Shown here: positions 59,650-64,000 of the stretch, piece by piece | Layout of the letters: each line of letters begins with the position of its first letter | Position numbering within the stretch: position 1 is the stretch's first letter | NCBI GenBank assembly: GCA_963205185.1 | Contig: CAUJHZ010000067.1 | Span: forward strand, 60,186-124,185 | DNA from: Planctomycetota bacterium | GTDB lineage: Bacteria; Planctomycetota; Phycisphaerae; Phycisphaerales; UBA5793 | Length of the DNA: 64,000 bases | Direction of reading: 5' to 3' | Position numbers and translations under genes: made by a program | The notes under the pieces: model-generated | What the model was told of the DNA's origin: nothing | Databases searched by the model: none | Seen by the model: only the letters and a program-made list of their open reading frames with translations

Positions 59650-60999
59650 ATGCCCACCCGCCAGCCAGTCGAGGCCAATTCGCCAACCGCAACTGCGAAC
59701 CGTCGCGGCAAGTCCCAACATCTCGACGCCGAGATTCACGAGGTGCTTGAAAGCGTGCGTCTGGCTTGCCAGGGATTCATCAAGGCGGTCGCGCAGGCGA
59801 CCGGCGCGGGTTCCGCCATGAAGAAGGCGACAGACCTCCAGAGAGCATTGGCGATCCCGGGCACGCTCGCGTGGCAGGTATTCCGGGTCGCGCACAGCCG
59901 CAATCTCATCGCGGCTGCGGACACGGTGCCAGGCATGAAGGCAATCCGCCGACTCGTCCGCGCCGCGGAGCAGCAGGGGGTGAGCCCGCAGTCTGTGGCG
60001 GAACTGACTCGCTCAGCGACCCGGTTTGAGGATCTGGTCCGCGACGTCGCCGGCTCTCGACGGACCTTCAACTCTCTTGTGACCGGACTCAACAGCGAGC
60101 CCGACTGGAAAGATGAAGTCCATTACCGCCGCGCCGCCTTCGAGGCCAACAGCCACATCTGGGGAACGCAGGTCGGCACCAAACTCGTCACGCTCGTCTT
60201 CCATCCGTCGTCGCCCCAGCGAGCCGACATGCTCGCCATTTCCGGCGCCGTCGAGATCTGTCGCATCCGCGGAGACGCCCCGATCGAACTCTGCAGCACG
60301 GCCGCCTATTCAGACTATCTTCGAGGCCCGAAGTCCGAAGCCATCGTGTCACTGGGGCATCAACTCACTTCCAACGACATCACCGCGCCGGGATGCACGC
60401 TGTTGACGGAGTTCGGCACGCAGCCGCTTCCGAAAGTGCATACCCTCGTGAACGATCGGGGTCACCTTGTGGTCGAACTCGAACCCGAGGATCTCGGACA
60501 GCGCCACGCCGTCACCGCATTCGTCGCCGAGTTGTATCGCCCGGATGTGCCGAGGTACCAGGAAGAGGAGGAGCCGACGCTCGGGGCGTCGGTACTCATC
60601 AAGGCGCCAATCCGCACGCTCATCGTCGACCTGATCATTGCCGCCGGCACACACGGGACTACGCTGCCGGCGCCTCGGGGTTACATGATCGCGAACCCGC
60701 GCGGCGATCCCATTCTATTCGGTGGCGTACTCGACAAGCATCAGAAGAGGATTCTCGAGCACTGCTCCGTCGCTCACCTTGGACAGGGCTCACACATGCT
60801 CGACACCACTGATGTGCCGGGCTACCCCCAGATGTTCCGCGAGGTGTGCCGGCAACTCGGCTGGAATCCTGCCCTGTTCCACGCTTTCCGCTGCCGCGTC
60901 GAATACCCCATCATGCCCTCATCCGTCGTCGTGGGCTACGACTTGCCCGTCGGGACTCACTCGCAGGCGCCGCCCGCCATGCACCCGAGCGATCGCTGA
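59650..60999 (+). CDS. Unrecognised conserved-looking protein
   Basis: The 449-residue protein has an N-terminal helical region (about 25-115, LDAEIHEVLESVRLACQGFIKAVAQ, TLAWQVFRVAHSRNL), a middle part with VHYRRAAFEANSHIWGTQVGTKLV and LRGPKSEAI, and a C-terminal beta-like part (LLTEFGTQPLPKV, VVVGYDLPVGTHS). I recognise no family or catalytic motif and see no membrane segment. It is divergent from the beta-propeller gene, and the two may be a unit. The ATG at 59650 is directly behind a -10 hexamer. Confidence 0.55.
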   Translation: MPTRQPVEANSPTATANRRGKSQHLDAEIHEVLESVRLACQGFIKAVAQATGAGSAMKKATDLQRALAIPGTLAWQVFRVAHSRNLIAAADTVPGMKAIRRLVRAAEQQGVSPQSVAELTRSATRFEDLVRDVAGSRRTFNSLVTGLNSEPDWKDEVHYRRAAFEANSHIWGTQVGTKLVTLVFHPSSPQRADMLAISGAVEICRIRGDAPIELCSTAAYSDYLRGPKSEAIVSLGHQLTSNDITAPGCTLLTEFGTQPLPKVHTLVNDRGHLVVELEPEDLGQRHAVTAFVAELYRPDVPRYQEEEEPTLGASVLIKAPIRTLIVDLIIAAGTHGTTLPAPRGYMIANPRGDPILFGGVLDKHQKRILEHCSVAHLGQGSHMLDTTDVPGYPQMFREVCRQLGWNPALFHAFRCRVEYPIMPSSVVVGYDLPVGTHSQAPPAMHPSDR

Positions 61000-61046
61000 G
61001 ACTTCAGGGACGTTTCAGCCGGCGTCTCGACCCAACCTATGCTGAT

Positions 61047-61232
61047 CTAACCACCCATCCGCTCCGTCGTCGTCACCCTTCGCCCGCAGTGCCGACACTC
61101 CCGCCGCCTCCGAATCGCGCCGCCGGGGATGCGGCGGGTGTAGATGACCTCGAAGTGTCCGCAGCCGCATTTGGGGCAGCGTATGCCTCGCGGTTCGGGC
61201 TCGCGTTTCGGCCTCGTCGTCGTCTCGCTCAT
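61047..61232 (-). CDS. Small NrdR-like zinc-ribbon phage protein
   Basis: The 61-residue protein contains RCPKCGCGHFEVIYTRRIPGGAIRRRRECRHCGRRVTTTER, four cysteines in two CxxC pairs with the RRRREC hinge found in the DNA-binding zinc ribbon of NrdR. The ATP-cone domain of NrdR is absent. It overlaps the terminase stop by ATGA. It is probably a DNA-binding phage regulator or terminase partner. Confidence 0.65.
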   Translation of the reverse strand: MSETTTRPKREPEPRGIRCPKCGCGHFEVIYTRRIPGGAIRRRRECRHCGRRVTTTERMGG

Positions 61233-63526
61233 CGACGTCGCCCTCCCTGGAGATCGGAGAGGCGGATTCGGCGGCGCGGCGCCGGCTGCACATCTGTGCC
61301 GTAGAGGACGGCGCCTTGCATCGAAGCCGCGACGGCGCAGCCGACCAAGCAGTCGAGCCAGTGGTTGTCGAGGCCATCGACTCGGAGTTTCCACTCATCG
61401 ACGGTCCGGCCGCGGCCCTGCGTCTTGACGCGGTACTCGCTCGTGATGTGCTCGGCGAGGAGTTGGTGATTGGTCGCAGTGCGATTCGATGGCCCGCCGG
61501 TTCGTCCAAAGAGCGACAGACACCCCGGATCGCCCATCGGCACCGCCAGGCGCGCGTGCACGAACGATTTCCAGTAGTTCGTGTCGAAGACGACATGGCG
61601 CACGGCGCGCTTGCCGGTGATGACGGGAATGCGCCAGTTCAGGCCGACGCGGTCGCCGCGCTTGCGTTTGTACTCACTGAAGGGAATGCTCGAAGCGCCG
61701 ACGTACCGGCCGTGGCTAGGCATGATCAGGTTCGCATGCCGGCTCTGGCGACAGAACTGGTAGACCACATCCGACGACTGGCCCCAATTCGCGTCGATGA
61801 GGCACCGGTCGATGCGGACCATCGCGCCGTCGTCGCGTTTCCACTCCCGGCCGAGCATGGTGTCGGTGAGGCGTTCCAGACCCGCATAGACCGCGCCTTC
61901 GAGCCCGGCGCGTGGCGATGCGGCCCCGAGTGTGCGGCGGATGTCGCGGAGTGTGAAGTACGCCTCCTTCTGATCCGGCTCGGTGCCGTAGTCGATCACC
62001 TTGCCCGTGAAGTCCTCCTCCCAGGCCGCCACGAGCCAGAAGAGCGCCTTGGCCTGCACGTCGATGAACATCGTGAGCAGCGATGAACCGATGGGCACCT
62101 CGCTGCGCTCGTGGCCATTCACCTTGCCGCCGATCTGCTCGGCGGTCAGCAGGTCTTCATCGAGTGCCGTGCTCTCGGGGAGTGGTTCGTTCTGATACTC
62201 CGCCCAGAATGCGGCCTCATCCTGGAGCCGCAGATTCATCGCGTGCTGAATGGCGCTGAGTTCATCGTGGTTGAACCGGTCCGGCCACGCGACCTCGGCG
62301 TCTTCATCCATCTCGGTGCGATTCTCGCCGTAGAACTCGGTGGCCCGGGTGATCCCGGCATCGGCGCGGAGGCCCTCGGCGCGCAGACGCGCATACTCGG
62401 CCCACAACTGCTCGCGGCTCGGGAAGGAGTAGACCATCTTCGTGCGCTGCCCCTGCCACTGCGGGTGCTTGTCGCGATCGAGCAACCGGTCGGCCAGGTC
62501 GTCAGGGCGCACGACGGTGAGTGTCATGAGACCCGCGATCTTCCGGCCCGGGCCCGCCAGACCGAGAATCGCGCCCGCGAGGATGCGTTCGCGCGTGGCG
62601 CACTGCGAGGGCGACCGCGCCGATTCGTCTGTCTGCGGATCGTCGATGAGCACGAGCGAGGGGCGGACGCTTCGGCCGTCGGGGCGCTTGTACTTCATGC
62701 CGCGGATGCGGCCGGTGATTCCGGCGACGCGGATGATGCCGCCCGATGGCAGCGAACCCGGCACCGTCGGCAGGACGATCTCGTGCGCCGTCCAGCCGAT
62801 GTGCGTCTGGCTGCCTTCGAAGAGTTGGCCGGCGGCGCGCTGGTGGATGCCGTCGAGGCAGTGGATGGGGAAGCACGCCTCGGGGAAGTCGTGCAGCAGG
62901 GCTTCGCTGTTCTCGAGTTCCGCCTTGATGGATTCGAGCATCTGGCCGGCGTGCTCTTCGTCGGATCCGATGAGGGAGACGAACTCGCGGTGGCCATAGA
63001 GGAGCGCCCAGAGACAGGCGATCTCGCAGAGTGACGTTTTCCCGCTGCCGCGGGGCATGGCCATCGCGAACAGGCCGCCTTCGAGGACGGCCTGCTCGAT
63101 GCGGGCGATGACTTTGAGGTGGTCCGGCGACCACGCCAGGTGAAACGTCTGCGGGAAGTAGGTCTCGCAGAAGAGGCGGAAGTTGCGGCGGCACGCTTCC
63201 TTGCGGCCGGGATGGACGATCTCGGACAGCGCGTCGATGGAGCGGCCGGTGAAGGACTCGGGCAGGTGGCGGGTGCGCGCGGCGTCGATCGGTTCATCGA
63301 ACGGTTCGTCCTCGTCAGCATCTTCGCCGGCCAGGCGCGCATGCCGTTCGATCACCAGCCACGCGGTGTAGCGCAGCAGATCGACGGCCTTTCCGTCGCC
63401 GATGCGATAGCCGGCGCGGGTGCGGTGGCGGTGCAGTTGCCGCTCGCTGATCACTTCGCCCAGCGGAGTCGAGTTGAGCAGGCGGCACAGTTCGCCGGGT
63501 TTGAGGCTGCGCGGGTCAATCGCCAC
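61229..63526 (-). CDS. Phage terminase large subunit (GpA-like)
   Basis: The 765-residue packaging motor has Walker A MPRGSGKTS (about 157-165), Walker B LVLIDDPQTDE (about 283-293), a C-motif region (IAGLMTLTVV) and a C-terminal nuclease with Asp residues in TMFIDVQAK and RCLIDANWG and in the late LDCLVGCAVA. It cuts and threads DNA into the prohead through the portal. GTG 63526 overlaps the small-subunit frame, and residue 1 opens on IDPRSLKPGEL; the longer ATG is less natural. Length agrees with large GpA-type terminases. Confidence 0.88.
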   Translation of the reverse strand: MAIDPRSLKPGELCRLLNSTPLGEVISERQLHRHRTRAGYRIGDGKAVDLLRYTAWLVIERHARLAGEDADEDEPFDEPIDAARTRHLPESFTGRSIDALSEIVHPGRKEACRRNFRLFCETYFPQTFHLAWSPDHLKVIARIEQAVLEGGLFAMAMPRGSGKTSLCEIACLWALLYGHREFVSLIGSDEEHAGQMLESIKAELENSEALLHDFPEACFPIHCLDGIHQRAAGQLFEGSQTHIGWTAHEIVLPTVPGSLPSGGIIRVAGITGRIRGMKYKRPDGRSVRPSLVLIDDPQTDESARSPSQCATRERILAGAILGLAGPGRKIAGLMTLTVVRPDDLADRLLDRDKHPQWQGQRTKMVYSFPSREQLWAEYARLRAEGLRADAGITRATEFYGENRTEMDEDAEVAWPDRFNHDELSAIQHAMNLRLQDEAAFWAEYQNEPLPESTALDEDLLTAEQIGGKVNGHERSEVPIGSSLLTMFIDVQAKALFWLVAAWEEDFTGKVIDYGTEPDQKEAYFTLRDIRRTLGAASPRAGLEGAVYAGLERLTDTMLGREWKRDDGAMVRIDRCLIDANWGQSSDVVYQFCRQSRHANLIMPSHGRYVGASSIPFSEYKRKRGDRVGLNWRIPVITGKRAVRHVVFDTNYWKSFVHARLAVPMGDPGCLSLFGRTGGPSNRTATNHQLLAEHITSEYRVKTQGRGRTVDEWKLRVDGLDNHWLDCLVGCAVAASMQGAVLYGTDVQPAPRRRIRLSDLQGGRRR

Positions 63527-63794
63527 GGCCGCCTCCGTTGGCGCTGGCGCTTTCGGCCATGTCGCGCACGAGCCACGCGGCATAGTGCACCAGGTTGATC
63601 GTGCCGTCGGCGTTGGTCGGCGCGCCGTTTCCGATGTCGCGCTCGATCATCGCCTCGCTCACCGGCTGGCCGCCGACGCGCGTCAACGTGCGCGCCGTGT
63701 CGGTCACGGATAGAGCGGCGGGGTTGAGCCCGGCGGCGCGCTCGGCTTGCCGTGAGTCTGGTCGAACGGGTTGTACTTCACGCGGCGTCGACAC
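63516..63794 (-). CDS. Small protein upstream of terminase (candidate small subunit)
   Basis: The 92-residue protein contains ALSVTDTARTLTRVGGQPVSEAMIERDI and NADGTINLVHYAAWLVRDM, a helix-turn-helix-like arrangement similar to the first part of the terminase partner (the large subunit opens with a like GELCRLLNSTPLGEVISERQ segment). It starts at GTG 63794 with AGGGAGGG seven bases upstream. A DNA-recognition role is inferred. The right end of the window (63795-64000) holds only the TTGTGCACAA palindrome. Confidence 0.55.
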   Translation of the reverse strand: MSTPREVQPVRPDSRQAERAAGLNPAALSVTDTARTLTRVGGQPVSEAMIERDIGNGAPTNADGTINLVHYAAWLVRDMAESASANGGGRGD

Positions 63795-63963
63795 GGCGGC
63801 CCTCCCTGGCCCACGGCGCGCCCGGGTTGCTCGATGCGAGGCATCGGCCCATGTACGAACCCGGCCCAACGTGGGCCAACACGGCGCGATGTTCGGCGAT
63901 TCCTAGCAGATGCCTAGCACATGGCGCGCTGCCGGCGGCGAGGTTCCCCACACTCATGCCCAG

Positions 63964-63973
63964 TTGTGCACAA
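63964..63973. promoter_or_regulatory. TTGTGCACAA palindrome
   Basis: A perfect ten-base palindrome lies 170 bases upstream of the small-terminase start, in the gene-free right end of the window. It is a central-base variant of the TTGTCCACAA dyads at 9071-9080 and 14821-14830. Confidence 0.25.
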
Positions 63974-64000
63974 TCTGCGAATCCTGCTCGAATCCTCGGC

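Noticed and set aside
1..64000. CRISPR array
   Set aside because: No regularly spaced direct repeats of 24-40 bases and no cas genes were seen.

Overview
The window is GC-rich, densely packed bacterial chromosome. Several features point to a planctomycete, probably of the Phycisphaerae type: a Tat-exported Gfo/Idh/MocA oxidoreductase, a BlaI/M56 pair with a long non-penicillin-binding tail, a DUF4932 secreted metalloprotease-like protein and a secreted repeat-type beta-propeller. This is inference from gene content; the window carries no rRNA and no intact tRNA.

Left block, 1-18.1 kb, looks like stable chromosome. It holds the start of a membrane-anchored cytochrome c, a DUF4932 protein, a small XRE regulator coupled to a membrane protein, an OmpH-like secreted protein, a Tat-exported oxidoreductase, a BlaI repressor with an M56 membrane protease and two matching operators, and a zinc alcohol dehydrogenase. 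It also carries the bacterial RNA-repair operon hen1-pnkp (9.2-13.3 kb), a run of small proteins (winged-helix/coiled-coil, SUKH, zinc-ribbon, HEAT) and a DUF4344 lipoprotein metallopeptidase.

The left block ends at 18257-18298. There a 42-nt sequence on the minus strand equals the 3' half of a tRNA-Asp(GTC) gene, from the anticodon loop to the discriminator base, with no 5' half. This is the signature of an integration (attachment) site. To its right lie accessory genes: an unrecognised two-gene cassette (18.4-20.5 kb), a decayed DUF2924 cassette, a YheT-type hydrolase, a DevBCA-type exporter (membrane-fusion protein, FtsX-like permease, ATPase), and a 0.7-kb noncoding stretch full of hairpins. 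A glycosyltransferase / radical SAM / P-loop kinase cluster follows, bordered by a dead transposase.

A defence island spans 29.2-44.7 kb, all on the minus strand: an HD phosphohydrolase with a YwgA-like partner, a type I restriction-modification operon hsdR-(DUF3800)-hsdS-hsdM with a duplicated hsdR tail beside the DUF3800 insertion, and a three-gene TerB / ATPase / Lhr-like helicase operon that matches the described Shango anti-phage system.

From 45 kb to the right end lies a tailed-phage virion module read leftwards: terminase, zinc-ribbon protein, sigma-like small protein, lambda-type portal, a fused prohead protease/capsid protein, a DUF2190 protein, connector proteins, tail tube, tail assembly chaperone with a probable -1 frameshift, tape measure and tail-end proteins, the last very cysteine-rich. 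Two non-phage genes (a secreted beta-propeller and an unknown protein) sit between the terminase and portal genes. No integrase, lysis or replication genes are visible, so the module is incomplete here, continues beyond the window, or is domesticated.
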